64,000 bases of DNA from an uncultured Erysipelotrichaceae bacterium (lineage in GTDB: Bacteria; Bacillota_I; Bacilli_A; Erysipelotrichales; Erysipelotrichaceae): assembly GCA_902786245.1 (NCBI GenBank), contig CADABS010000005.1, forward strand, positions 1-64,000, in the 5' to 3' direction. Shown in pieces: positions 21,347-30,632 of the stretch (positions within the stretch are counted from its first letter, which is position 1; each line of letters begins with the position of its first letter). The position numbers were made by a program, and so were the translations under genes. The notes below the pieces were generated by a model, which worked only from the letters and a program-made list of their open reading frames with translations, ran no database searches and had not been told where the DNA came from.

Positions 21347-22967
21347 GTTAGCGACATATTATGTGCAGATCGTTCCATCTGCGGATGGCATTCAGGGAAA
21401 GATCTCTGAGGCAATGGGGAACGAAGCGGAGAAAGCAGGGACTGAATCCGGATCGAAGTTTGCCTCCAAACTGTCTGCAGCAATCGGCGGCGGCGCAGCA
21501 ATGGTCGCATCTGCCGCTACAGCTTTGTATGGAGCCGTAACATCCGGAATTACTAATCTTGCATCTTACGGAGATAACATCGATAAGATGTCGCAGAAGT
21601 TTGGAATCTCTGCCCAGGCTTACCAGGAATGGGATGCGATTCTTCAGCACTCCGGAACATCGATCGAGGCAATGAAGCCTGCGTTTAAAAATCTGGCGTC
21701 ATTGGCAGAAAACAATGCCGTTGCATTTGAGCAGCTTGGCATTTCCCAGGAACAGGTCGCGACGATGTCGACAGAAGATTTGTTCTCCGCAACAATCACA
21801 GCGTTGCAGGGAATGGAAGAAGGCAGTCAAAGGACTGCACTTGCAACAGAACTTCTTGGCAAAGCCGGGATGGAACTCGGTCCGCTGCTCAATACCACAG
21901 CAGAAGATACGGAGGCTATGCGGCAGGCAGTCAATGATCTGGGCGGTGTTCTTTCGGACGATGCGGTGAAAGACGCAGCAGCGTTCCAGGATGCGCTTCA
22001 GGACATGCAGACCAGTATGCAGGGAATGGGGAATCAGCTGCTTGCACAGTTCTTGCCATCGTTTACCACGATTATGGATGGACTTACAAAGATTTTCTCC
22101 GGCAATACCGGTGAGGGAGTGGTATTGATCAGAGAAGGCATGGAGGAGATTACAAGCGGCATTCTGAGAGCAATCCCGGATATCGTTGGAGCGGCAGCGC
22201 AAATGGTCGGAGAGATCATCGGGCTGCTGATCGACTATCTGCCGGAGTTCCTGGATTCCGGCATTCAGATCATTGGAAGCTTGATTTCAGGTATTTCCAG
22301 CAACATGCCGGCAATCATCTCCAAGATTATCGAAGTTGCCACAACATTACTGTCTTCACTTATGAGCAGACTGCCGGAATTCCTCGGGATGGGTGTTCAG
22401 CTGATCGTGTCGATCATCAAGGGCCTGGTGCAGGCAGTTCCGCAGATCATCTCGTCGATCGGATCGATTGCCAGGTCAATGCTCGATTCATTTAAGCATG
22501 TTGACTGGGCATCAATTGGCAGAAATGTCATTGACGGTATAGTCAACGGTCTGAGAAATTTCGGATCTAATATTGCCAGTACACTGATGGGCTTTGCAGA
22601 GAGTGCATTCAGATCCGTGAAGAACTTCTTTGGAATCAATTCTCCTTCAAGACTGTTCAAAGACCAGATTGGCAAAAACATTGCTCTGGGCTTTGCAGAG
22701 GGCATTGAAGATAATACTGATGCGGTTTCAGACGCAATCGATGATCTGAATGATATTACCACTTCCGGTTTCAAGAATGACCTGGTGATGAACGCTTCCG
22801 TATCAGGAGGATTTGCAGGAACAGCAGGGAATCAAAAGACCACAAATGTCGGAGGCATTGTTTTCAATATCACCACAGCAGAAGGCCAGAACCCGAATGA
22901 TTTTGCCCAGGCTATTAAAGAAATGCTGACAAATGAACTGATCAGAGAGGAGGCTGTATTCGCATGA
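21336..22967 (+). CDS. Tape measure protein
   Basis: 543 residues. The start MATELATYYVQIVPSADGIQGKISE, the Ala/Gly-rich hydrophobic stretch (residues ~50-75), helical central part and 'FFGINSPSRLFKDQIGKNIALGFAEGIE' near the end are typical of siphophage tape measures. It sets tail length; 543 residues is short, predicting a tail of about 80 nm by the usual 1.5 angstrom per residue rule. The ATG at 21336 overlaps the chaperone extension by 11 bases. Confidence 0.9.
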   Translation: MATELATYYVQIVPSADGIQGKISEAMGNEAEKAGTESGSKFASKLSAAIGGGAAMVASAATALYGAVTSGITNLASYGDNIDKMSQKFGISAQAYQEWDAILQHSGTSIEAMKPAFKNLASLAENNAVAFEQLGISQEQVATMSTEDLFSATITALQGMEEGSQRTALATELLGKAGMELGPLLNTTAEDTEAMRQAVNDLGGVLSDDAVKDAAAFQDALQDMQTSMQGMGNQLLAQFLPSFTTIMDGLTKIFSGNTGEGVVLIREGMEEITSGILRAIPDIVGAAAQMVGEIIGLLIDYLPEFLDSGIQIIGSLISGISSNMPAIISKIIEVATTLLSSLMSRLPEFLGMGVQLIVSIIKGLVQAVPQIISSIGSIARSMLDSFKHVDWASIGRNVIDGIVNGLRNFGSNIASTLMGFAESAFRSVKNFFGINSPSRLFKDQIGKNIALGFAEGIEDNTDAVSDAIDDLNDITTSGFKNDLVMNASVSGGFAGTAGNQKTTNVGGIVFNITTAEGQNPNDFAQAIKEMLTNELIREEAVFA

Positions 22968-24724
22968 ACGAATTGATTTTCAATGGAAAAAGTTTATCAG
23001 AGTTCAGCGCTTATGTTGCTTCTTCCAATTTTCTTGACGGCGCACAGAAAGATGTTGAATCCATTGCCATTCCCGGAAGATCCGGAGAACTGCAACTGGA
23101 TAATAGGCGTTTCCACAACATGACCATAAGGACAACTGTCTATATCACAGGAAACATGCAGCAGAACATGGCGGCATTGCGCAATTATCTGAACAGCTGC
23201 GGAGGGTATTGCCGGTATGAAGAAAGTTTGGATCCGGATCATTACCGCATGGCCAGTTTTGTTTCAGCATTTGAGCCATATGCATACGACCGGATCTCCG
23301 GTGCAGTTACTCTGGAATTCAATGCTTACCCACAGAGGTGGCTGAAATCCGGCGAGACTCCCACGGATGCCACCCCGTCTTCCACAACATCACCCGGGTC
23401 TACTGTATCCGTGCCGAATCCTAGTGGATTGAGTTCTGTCTCTGATTTGAAGGTGGATATCAATCCTGTACAGGAAGGAAGCGGTGACCCGTCTCCGACA
23501 AATATTCGTCCCATCTCCGGACACACACAGGCAACAGTCTACCGTGTGGGCAAGAACTTACTGCCGAACAATTGGGTATCAAGGACAACGAACGGGGTCA
23601 CATTCACACCACAGCCGAACGGCAGAGTCAGAGTCTATGGCACAGCCACAGACTACACAATCTATTTAGATTCTTTCGTGTGGACAGGAGACACAGGCGT
23701 TTACTATTTCAACGGCTGTCCGGACGGCTCGGCGACAACGTTCGATACGTTCATCTATGACAACACAAACGGGCAGAGAGCAAGGAAGAGAGACGGCGTT
23801 ACACCGTGCGACTCATGCTATTCCGGATCACAGGAAGTTCTGTTAGTTAAGGGAACACGATATTCATATGTAATCCGTGTGCAGAGCGGTTTTGCGATGA
23901 CACAGCAGTTATTCGCCTCTATGATTAGGCGCTCTGCTGATGACGCATACTATGACCAGTACAATGGCGTAGAATACACCATCGAACTCGGTGACACTGT
24001 CTATGGCGGAACGCTTGATGTTACTACAGGGGTGCTGACGGTGGATAAAGGTTTCACTACTGTCAGTGCGCAAACATGGACGTACGATTCAACATACACA
24101 CGGTTCAGCACAAGAATCACAGATTTAAAGACGGGTCTGCCTACAAGAGGCGTAACGCTTTTGTCTTCTGCTTTCGTCACAATAGATGACGGACGAGGAA
24201 TCAGTGCCGTTCCCGATAACGCAATTTATGGTGCAGGTGCATCAAATTATGTTTATATCAAAACAAGTTTGTATACATCTGCGTCCGACTTTGTGAATGC
24301 ACTCGGCGATGCGCAGATTGTCTATCCTCTCGCAACACCTACAACAGTGCAGTTGACACCACAGCAGGTAAGCCTTCTGCAAGGGTCAAATTACATAAAC
24401 GCATCGACCGGAGATGTAGAGATAACCGTATCAACGCCGGGCATGCTTCTGAATCCTACGCTTTTCGAAAGCAAGCCTATCATCCGCATGTACGGAAACG
24501 GCACGGTCAATATCGGCAACGTGACCATCACTGTCAGCAATTCGCCGTTCGATTTTGTCGACTTAGACTGCGAGACAATGGATGCACACTACGGGTCGGG
24601 CAATGCAAATCCGTACATATCCATCAGCACAGACGATTTTATAACGCTGAAGCCGGGAGAGAACTACGTCACATATTCGGGCTTTACGGTAGTGAGAATC
24701 ACGCCGAGGTGGTACGAGATATGA
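22964..24724 (+). CDS. Distal tail protein (Dit) with inserted carbohydrate-binding-like module
   Basis: 586 residues, more than twice a plain Dit. The N-terminal ~135 residues (MNELIFNGKSLSEFSAYV... AYPQRWLKSGE) and the last ~85 (PIIRMYGNGTVNIGNVTITV... TPRWYEI) form the Dit ring and galectin-like parts. Between them is an inserted region containing 'KNLLPNNW... GVTFTPQPNGRVRVYGTAT... YYFNGCPDGSATTF', clearly like a segment of the receptor-binding protein coded at 26478. This is an 'evolved Dit' that probably helps bind host surface glycans. ATGA overlap with the tape-measure gene. Confidence 0.85.
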   Translation: MNELIFNGKSLSEFSAYVASSNFLDGAQKDVESIAIPGRSGELQLDNRRFHNMTIRTTVYITGNMQQNMAALRNYLNSCGGYCRYEESLDPDHYRMASFVSAFEPYAYDRISGAVTLEFNAYPQRWLKSGETPTDATPSSTTSPGSTVSVPNPSGLSSVSDLKVDINPVQEGSGDPSPTNIRPISGHTQATVYRVGKNLLPNNWVSRTTNGVTFTPQPNGRVRVYGTATDYTIYLDSFVWTGDTGVYYFNGCPDGSATTFDTFIYDNTNGQRARKRDGVTPCDSCYSGSQEVLLVKGTRYSYVIRVQSGFAMTQQLFASMIRRSADDAYYDQYNGVEYTIELGDTVYGGTLDVTTGVLTVDKGFTTVSAQTWTYDSTYTRFSTRITDLKTGLPTRGVTLLSSAFVTIDDGRGISAVPDNAIYGAGASNYVYIKTSLYTSASDFVNALGDAQIVYPLATPTTVQLTPQQVSLLQGSNYINASTGDVEITVSTPGMLLNPTLFESKPIIRMYGNGTVNIGNVTITVSNSPFDFVDLDCETMDAHYGSGNANPYISISTDDFITLKPGENYVTYSGFTVVRITPRWYEI

Positions 24725-26481
24725 TACCTATCCTTTACGAGACGAGCGAAAACACGTATACCAGCAACGGGATCGGGCACATGGCGGACGCTACGTCTTG
24801 CATCGTGACAGAAGCGCTGAACGGCGGGTACGAGCTCGAAATGGTTTACCCGGTGACGGGCAGCCTGTTCAATCAGCTCGCGGCGGAGCGGATCATACTC
24901 GCGAAGCCTGCAGACACCGGACGGGCGCAGCCGTTCAGGATAAAAAAGATCAGCAAGCCGTTAAACGGTTTAATCAAGATCTATGCCCAGCACAAAAGTT
25001 ACGATCTGAATTCGGTGCCGGTGGCACCTTTTAAAACCGCCGGCATCGGGAACGCCCTCAATGGCATCGTGAGTAACTCGCTTTTGGCGAGTGGCTACAG
25101 CGTCTGGACAGACATCGTCAATACATCGACGCCGTTCAATAACACGCAGGTGAAGTCTTTCCGGGCATGTCTCGGCGGAAACGAAGGAAGCATCCTCGAT
25201 GCTTTCAGACAGGTCGAATATGAGTGGGATAGAAACACGGTCAAAGCACATCAGTACAGAGGCACAGACAATGGTGTCTCAATCCGTTACGGCAAGAACT
25301 TGACGGACATCAATCACGAAACATCAAGTGAAGCAGTCTATACCGGAGTGCTTGCACAGTGGGTTGATTCAGAGAGCGGTGACTGCATCTATGGAGATAT
25401 CCAGCCGACTGCATCGACATCACCTGTGCAGAGAGTGTTCATCTATGATGCCACCTCGGATTTTGACGAAGCACCTACATCAGCGCAGTTGAATGACCGG
25501 GCAATCAAATACATTTCCGATAACGGGTTGGATTCCCCGGCAGTGAATATCACTGTCAGTTTTGTTGCTCTGTGGCAGACGGAAGAGTACAAAGACATTG
25601 CATCGCTTGAACGTGTATCTATGGGCGATACAGTCCATATTATCTTTACTCAGTACGGCATCAACGCACAGGCGAAAGTCATCAAGACCGTCTATGACGT
25701 ACTGAAAGAACGGTACGAATCGGTAGAACTCGGACGGGCGAAAGCATCGCTGTCTAAGACGATCAAGCAGACCACAGGGGCGGACTTGGCATCTTCATTC
25801 AATTCGCTTTCGTCCTATGTCCGGTCAGTAAGCGGACAAATCTCACAGACACAGGCGGACCTTGAGGAACGGATGGCACAGGCTATTGCGGACGCTGCTG
25901 ATGCAATGACCGGAGGCACGGGCGGATATGTCTATGTCTCACGGAACAGTGCCGGACAGCCCAATGAGATTTACATCATGGACTCACCCAGTACTGGCAC
26001 AGCGGTCAATGTCATCCGTATGAACATGAACGGCATTGCCGGATCATCAAACGGCGTTAACGGTCCATGGAACATGGCCATCCTTACCGATGGTCAGATA
26101 GTGGCAGATGCCATCACCACAGGCGAACTGAACGGTGCATTAATCCGTGCCGGGTCGATATTGACGAGCGCGCTGGAAGTGGATGCATATAATGCGGTCA
26201 CCAACTTCAATTCACACTTCAGTTTTCAGAGCGATGGCATGCACATCACGATGCCGAATGCGGCGTATCAGTCGCTCTTTTCGAACAAAGGAATGCGAGT
26301 CATCACCAACAGCGGTGTGCCTACGCTTATTGCTGAAGAGGACTCCGTCACGGCGGAAAATTTCACAGCAAATAACTTCCTCATGATTGCCGGGTCATTG
26401 GCTACGGCACGTTTTCAGACGTACCACGATAACGTGGACGATGAAGACATGTTCGGATGTTTCTGGGAGGAAACTGCATGA
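24721..26481 (+). CDS. Tail-associated protein (Tal/Gp18-type hub)
   Basis: 586 residues. The N-terminal ~370 residues (IPILYETSENTYTSNGIGHMADATSCIVTEALNGGYELEMVYPV...) match the prophage endopeptidase tail hub family that sits under Dit. The C-terminal part has an Ala-rich helix and 'AILTDGQIVADAITTGELNGALIRAGSI', as in baseplate proteins with trimeric ends. No peptidoglycan hydrolase motif is evident. ATG 24721 overlaps the Dit stop codon. Confidence 0.85.
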   Translation: MIPILYETSENTYTSNGIGHMADATSCIVTEALNGGYELEMVYPVTGSLFNQLAAERIILAKPADTGRAQPFRIKKISKPLNGLIKIYAQHKSYDLNSVPVAPFKTAGIGNALNGIVSNSLLASGYSVWTDIVNTSTPFNNTQVKSFRACLGGNEGSILDAFRQVEYEWDRNTVKAHQYRGTDNGVSIRYGKNLTDINHETSSEAVYTGVLAQWVDSESGDCIYGDIQPTASTSPVQRVFIYDATSDFDEAPTSAQLNDRAIKYISDNGLDSPAVNITVSFVALWQTEEYKDIASLERVSMGDTVHIIFTQYGINAQAKVIKTVYDVLKERYESVELGRAKASLSKTIKQTTGADLASSFNSLSSYVRSVSGQISQTQADLEERMAQAIADAADAMTGGTGGYVYVSRNSAGQPNEIYIMDSPSTGTAVNVIRMNMNGIAGSSNGVNGPWNMAILTDGQIVADAITTGELNGALIRAGSILTSALEVDAYNAVTNFNSHFSFQSDGMHITMPNAAYQSLFSNKGMRVITNSGVPTLIAEEDSVTAENFTANNFLMIAGSLATARFQTYHDNVDDEDMFGCFWEETA

Positions 26482-28928
26482 CACAGATCGGAACAAATTG
26501 GACAACAATAGGGCAGTCTGACAACGGCAGATTCCACCTTAAATATCAGGCATACTATTCGACACAGGATGTGGCAAACAACCGCACCTATGTCTATAGA
26601 CGCTTGCTGTTGACGGTTGACACCTACGGCGAAATCAGCGCAGTCAATTATGAGTTTTCCGGTACAAATCTGAACACTGCATCGGGCGGATACATTGCCT
26701 ATTCAGCAGGTGACCATGTCCTCACAACAGGTGAGGGATATGTATATCACTCGTCAGATGGTTCATGGAGCCAGTCGGTCACAGGCACAGCAAACTTCGG
26801 CGGTGCTTATGTATGGACGGCTTCGGGAACGGCAACACTTCCGACCATACCGAGAACATCACAGCCTACGCTTTCAACGCCGTCAACAAACATCGGCAAC
26901 TCTGTCACGATCTATACGAACCGAGCATCAACGAGTTTCACGCATGACATCACAGCGACTTTCGGCACATCGGCAACAGTGCATAGTATCGCAACGAATG
27001 TCGGTGACTCAGCAAAGTTCAATTCATCATCGTTCGTGTCTGCGTTGGTCAATGCGAAGGCATCGAGCGGAAACACATACGTCTATTTCACGGTGACCAC
27101 AAAGCACGGGTCTACTGTCATCGGAACAGCGCAGTGCAATCTGCTCATCACTATCAATCCTTCCGTGCCGACTCTCGACAAGTCGAGCGTCACAACAGGC
27201 ACTAACGCAGTCCTGTCAACGAACAGAACCACAACGGCACGAATTCACACGGTAGTAGCGAAAATAGGCAGTACGGAGATTCTGAGACAGATAAACGTAA
27301 CCACCACGTTTACCTTCAATACCACAACGTACCGGACGGAAATCATGCAGGCAGCCGGAACAACGGCAAAGTCCGTCAAGGTGGTGTTTACGGTCACAAC
27401 GTATCTCAACAGCGTCTCGATCGGGTCAAAAAATGTCACGCTGACAGTCAACGTCAATACAAGCACATACAAGCCGACAATCACGTTCGGAACGATGACC
27501 GACCGGAACACAGCGACATCCCCGTATCACACAGCGACACAGATGATAAATGGCCTGTCGAAACTCCGGCAAGTGATTACCTTCGGAGTCTCGGAATCCT
27601 ATGAGCTGCTCGACAGCGCAACGGTCACCATCGGCGGAAGAACATTCACGCCCTCAGTCGATGGTCTCTCAAAGCTGACATACAACCTCGATGTTGATAA
27701 TGTGTCGGCAAACAAAATCACGGTCACAGTCATCGACAAACGAGGCACGAAAGTCACCGCATCGAAGACTTTCACACTGCTCGGCTATCAGGTCCCTAAC
27801 CTCACATCGACATCCGTCTCACGGACGAGCATGACAGGAGAGGAAGCCAAGTTCAGCATCAAAGGACGGGGATACGCAGCCACATATTCCGGTTCTTCGT
27901 CTGTCACCAATTCCATCACGGTCAAGTACCGCACAAGGGTAGTAGGCGGAACATATGGCTCGGAAAAAACTGCCGGAACTGCATCTCTCAGCGGTGATGG
28001 GATGACTTCATGGACGGTGGCGGATACTTTCCCGGATGCTTTCGACTATTCAAAGCAGTACGAAATCAGATTTACCATCTCGGATGCCTTCAACACGATC
28101 ACACAGACACTAAAACTGTACAACGGTGTTCCGCCCTACGGATGGGGCAAAACCCATTTCGATGTATATGGGAAATTCCACATTCATGACCGGACAGACG
28201 CGTCTCAGAAATGGGTCTTTCCGGATGCCTTAGACGCGATGATGCGGACGCAGGGATCGAAAAACCTGCTTCAGTGCCGGTCATCCGAAACGACTTTCAG
28301 AGGGGTGACGTTCTCTTACGATTCATGGAACAGAGTCACGGCAGAAGGAACGGCAACGGGCGGAAACGCCTACATCAACTTCGGCGCATTCGTCTGCCCA
28401 AGAGCAGGCAGCTACACCTTCAGCGGATGCCCAGCAGGCGGAAGCGGTACGACCTATTACCTGCAGGTGCAAAGCACAACCGGAGCATCACTCGGCAACG
28501 ATTTTGGCAATGGAGTCACCATCTCATGCACATACGGCACTAAATATTGTGTCTATCTGCTTATCCCGGATGGGCAGGCGGTCACAGGCGTTACCTTTAC
28601 GCCGATGGTCAGAAGTGCAGAGATTGCGTCTCCGGCATTTCTTCCATTCGCACCGCCATTCAGTCAGATGCAGAACTTTGCCCTGATGCCAAGAGGCGAT
28701 GTGACAAACGCCAATTCCGCAACGGACTTGGGAATCTACAGAGTTTCCGATGGAACAGGCACACCGTCTGCATCCGGTCTTCTGATCGTGCTTAATGCTT
28801 TTACATGGGATGCATCAAACCTGCGCTGGCAGGTCTTTTTAACATCTGCACCAGGCATATATGTGCGGTACAGAAACTCATCGGGAACATGGACTGCATG
28901 GAGACAGGTGACCACAACAGCGGTCTAA
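26478..28928 (+). CDS. DUF859-type receptor-binding/baseplate protein
   Basis: 816 residues, Thr/Ser-rich, with repeated Ig-like beta domains (residues ~130-430). 'NGVPPYGWGKTHFDVYGKFHIH' (~residues 552-573) is the signature of DUF859 siphophage proteins. After it, residues ~590-730 (KNLLQCRSSETTFRGVTFSY... GTATGGNAYINF... YTFSGCPAGGSGTTYYLQV... PMVRSAEIASPAFLPF) form a module also present in Dit. The end, 'LGIYRVSDGTGTPSASGLLIV... VRYRNSSGTWTAWRQV', is a pyocin-knob-like tip. Likely the host-receptor binder. Confidence 0.8.
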   Translation: MTQIGTNWTTIGQSDNGRFHLKYQAYYSTQDVANNRTYVYRRLLLTVDTYGEISAVNYEFSGTNLNTASGGYIAYSAGDHVLTTGEGYVYHSSDGSWSQSVTGTANFGGAYVWTASGTATLPTIPRTSQPTLSTPSTNIGNSVTIYTNRASTSFTHDITATFGTSATVHSIATNVGDSAKFNSSSFVSALVNAKASSGNTYVYFTVTTKHGSTVIGTAQCNLLITINPSVPTLDKSSVTTGTNAVLSTNRTTTARIHTVVAKIGSTEILRQINVTTTFTFNTTTYRTEIMQAAGTTAKSVKVVFTVTTYLNSVSIGSKNVTLTVNVNTSTYKPTITFGTMTDRNTATSPYHTATQMINGLSKLRQVITFGVSESYELLDSATVTIGGRTFTPSVDGLSKLTYNLDVDNVSANKITVTVIDKRGTKVTASKTFTLLGYQVPNLTSTSVSRTSMTGEEAKFSIKGRGYAATYSGSSSVTNSITVKYRTRVVGGTYGSEKTAGTASLSGDGMTSWTVADTFPDAFDYSKQYEIRFTISDAFNTITQTLKLYNGVPPYGWGKTHFDVYGKFHIHDRTDASQKWVFPDALDAMMRTQGSKNLLQCRSSETTFRGVTFSYDSWNRVTAEGTATGGNAYINFGAFVCPRAGSYTFSGCPAGGSGTTYYLQVQSTTGASLGNDFGNGVTISCTYGTKYCVYLLIPDGQAVTGVTFTPMVRSAEIASPAFLPFAPPFSQMQNFALMPRGDVTNANSATDLGIYRVSDGTGTPSASGLLIVLNAFTWDASNLRWQVFLTSAPGIYVRYRNSSGTWTAWRQVTTTAV

Positions 28929-28938
28929 GGAGGAAATC

Positions 28939-29712
28939 ATGGCTAAGACACCACAGGACTTTATCAACGCCTATAATGGCAAGCGCATCGACTATGACGG
29001 AGTCGCAAACGTACAGTGCGTAGACGCAAAGAAGCAGTTTGACGCATGGGCAGGCTATCCCGTTCTGCCGACCATCACCGGATGGGCTGATGGATATTGG
29101 TGGTACAGGAACTCACAGGGATGGGGAAGATACTATGAATTCATCACCAATCCCAAAGCACTGCGTCCCGGCGATTGGTGCTTCTGGGCAATCGGCAGTC
29201 GCAGTTGTCCGTCATCCCATGTCGGCATGTTCGTGGGATATGCGAACACAGCAAAGACTGCCGGGCGTATCTTCAGCGAGAACCAGGGAACGCCTAACAG
29301 CGGATTCAGCACAGTGACAATCAATCTCGACATCTGTGGAGCATTCCGCCCGAGAATCTTCGTGAACACCACAAACGAGACCGAGTTTGTCAAATCTCTG
29401 TACAAGAACATTCTCGGCAGAGAATACGATACCGGCGGTCTGAGGACGTGGGTCAATGCTCTGGATAACGGCGTACCGGCGAAGGCTGTTGTATCGAGTT
29501 TTTTCGATAGCCGTGAGTACAAAAACAAGAAAAAGTCGGATGCGCAGTTCCTCATCGATTGCTACAGTGGCTATCTGCACCGCAAACCAGACAAGTCGGG
29601 AACGACGCATTGGACCAAGGTGCTTGCCGCGAAAGGTCGCAGTGCGGTCCTGACTGGCTTCGGTAACAGCGCTGAATTCAAGCGTATTCTTACGAAGTAT
29701 GAATTAGTGTGA
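28939..29712 (+). CDS. CHAP endolysin with DUF4214-type repeat domain
   Basis: 257 residues. Residues ~1-135 are a CHAP amidase/peptidase: catalytic Cys in VQCVD (~28) and His in SSHVGMF (~94), with 'RPGDWCFW' between. Residues ~150-255 hold two repeats of the DUF4214 pattern (FVKSLYKNILGREYDTGGLRTWVNAL... and FLIDCYSGYLHRKPDKSGTTHW), which replace the usual wall-binding domain. No signal peptide, so it needs the neighbouring holin. Shine-Dalgarno AAGGAGG. Confidence 0.85.
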   Translation: MAKTPQDFINAYNGKRIDYDGVANVQCVDAKKQFDAWAGYPVLPTITGWADGYWWYRNSQGWGRYYEFITNPKALRPGDWCFWAIGSRSCPSSHVGMFVGYANTAKTAGRIFSENQGTPNSGFSTVTINLDICGAFRPRIFVNTTNETEFVKSLYKNILGREYDTGGLRTWVNALDNGVPAKAVVSSFFDSREYKNKKKSDAQFLIDCYSGYLHRKPDKSGTTHWTKVLAAKGRSAVLTGFGNSAEFKRILTKYELV

Positions 29713-29720
29713 GGGCAGCC

Positions 29721-30251
29721 ATGGAAGATCTGATCAAAAAACTGGGAGACTTTTTCACAAAGCTCTCCGCTGGAGAAATCGCGATAGGCGTTGTACTGTC
29801 GACGATTGCCCAGGCTTATGGAGGATGGACAGAAGGAATGACAGCATTGGTGATATGCATGATCATCGACTATATCACCGGTCTTGTCGTTGCCGGATTG
29901 TTTCATGCATCGAAGAAAACTGAAAGCGGCAGACTTGAAAGCCGTGCCGGATGGAAGGGTTTAGTGCGCAAGGTCACAACGATGCTGATCGTGCTTGTTG
30001 CAGCGTATGTGGACAAGACATTCGGCACATCATTCATCCGGGACGCGGTGGTCATCGGCTTTATGGCAAACGAAGTGATCTCCATTGTGGAGAACGCCGG
30101 ACTGATGGGAATGCCGATTCCTAAGGCGGTTGTCAATATGATCGACTTGCTGAAAATTAAGGCGGAAGAATCCGCCGGACAGGTTGCTCCGGTCCGACCG
30201 GAAGACATCGAGCCTGAGGAAGACCCGGGCACGAACAACACAATCGAATAG
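29721..30251 (+). CDS. Phage holin
   Basis: 176 residues with three to four hydrophobic segments (IAIGVVLSTIAQAYGG, ALVICMIIDYITGLVVAGL, VRKVTTMLIVLVAAYVD, VVIGFMANEVISIVENAG), matching the toxin-secretion/phage-lysis holin family. 'IDYITGL' and 'SIVENAGLMG' are hallmark motifs. It makes the membrane lesion that frees the endolysin. ATG 29721 is preceded by GAGGG; GTG 29709, overlapping the endolysin stop, is possible. Confidence 0.9.
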   Translation: MEDLIKKLGDFFTKLSAGEIAIGVVLSTIAQAYGGWTEGMTALVICMIIDYITGLVVAGLFHASKKTESGRLESRAGWKGLVRKVTTMLIVLVAAYVDKTFGTSFIRDAVVIGFMANEVISIVENAGLMGMPIPKAVVNMIDLLKIKAEESAGQVAPVRPEDIEPEEDPGTNNTIE

Positions 30252-30261
30252 CATTAAAGCA

Positions 30262-30300
30262 GACCCTCTTGTCATTAACGGCAGGAGGGTCATTTTTTTT
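30262..30300 (+). terminator. Late-operon terminator
   Basis: GACCCTC (30262-30268) pairs with GAGGGTC (30285-30291), followed by eight T. It ends the late phage operon just after the holin. The following gene-free stretch (30301-30632) holds a second terminator and direct repeats described separately. Confidence 0.8.
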
Positions 30301-30425
30301 AATGCATGATCGTGGCTACTATTTGACTACTTTTGCCAAAAACCCTATGGTAATGAAAAACAAAGAATGCCCATTTTAAGCACTTTTTGACACTTTACGG
30401 AACATAAAAAACATCATTTTTCTAA

Positions 30426-30445
30426 TCTGCCAAGCGGCACCATCA
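30426..30445. repeat. Direct repeat B, left copy (possible attachment core)
   Basis: TCTGCCAAGCGGCACCATCA matches 19 of 20 bases at 33893-33912. Each copy lies just before a hairpin built on AACCGCA/TGCGGTT. The pair brackets the four-gene AT-rich cassette and the two A repeats, so it may be an att core at each end. Function inferred. Confidence 0.5.
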
Positions 30446-30452
30446 GTCAAAG

Positions 30453-30477
30453 AAACCGCATAAATATGCGGTTTTTT
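30453..30477. terminator. Bidirectional terminator-like hairpin
   Basis: AAACCGCA (30453-30460) pairs with TGCGGTTT (30467-30474) around TAAATA, with a T-run to 30477 on the plus strand and A-rich sequence on the other side. It lies between the phage lysis module and the cassette, and would stop leftward transcripts of the cassette as well. Confidence 0.6.
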
Positions 30478-30495
30478 CAATGCCTATGTATTCAG

Positions 30496-30528
30496 ATGGG
30501 TCAATTTTGGGTCATTTTTTCAAAAATA
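30496..30528. repeat. Direct repeat A, left copy (possible integrase arm sites)
   Basis: Two tandem GGGTCA-type elements (GGGTCAATTTT then GGGTCATTTTTT, 30498-30520), followed by CAAAAAT. A near-identical arrangement in the same orientation lies at 33757-33790. Tandem short repeats just inside an att core are typical of arm-type integrase sites, which is the reading I favour. Confidence 0.45.
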
Positions 30529-30632
30529 CAGCAGATTTGCTAACCGATTTGTCTATGATCAGTGAAGCAAATTCTACTTGTTTATATACTCTGCTTTCAT
30601 AGTTCCATAATCGTCATCTCCATCATGATCAT

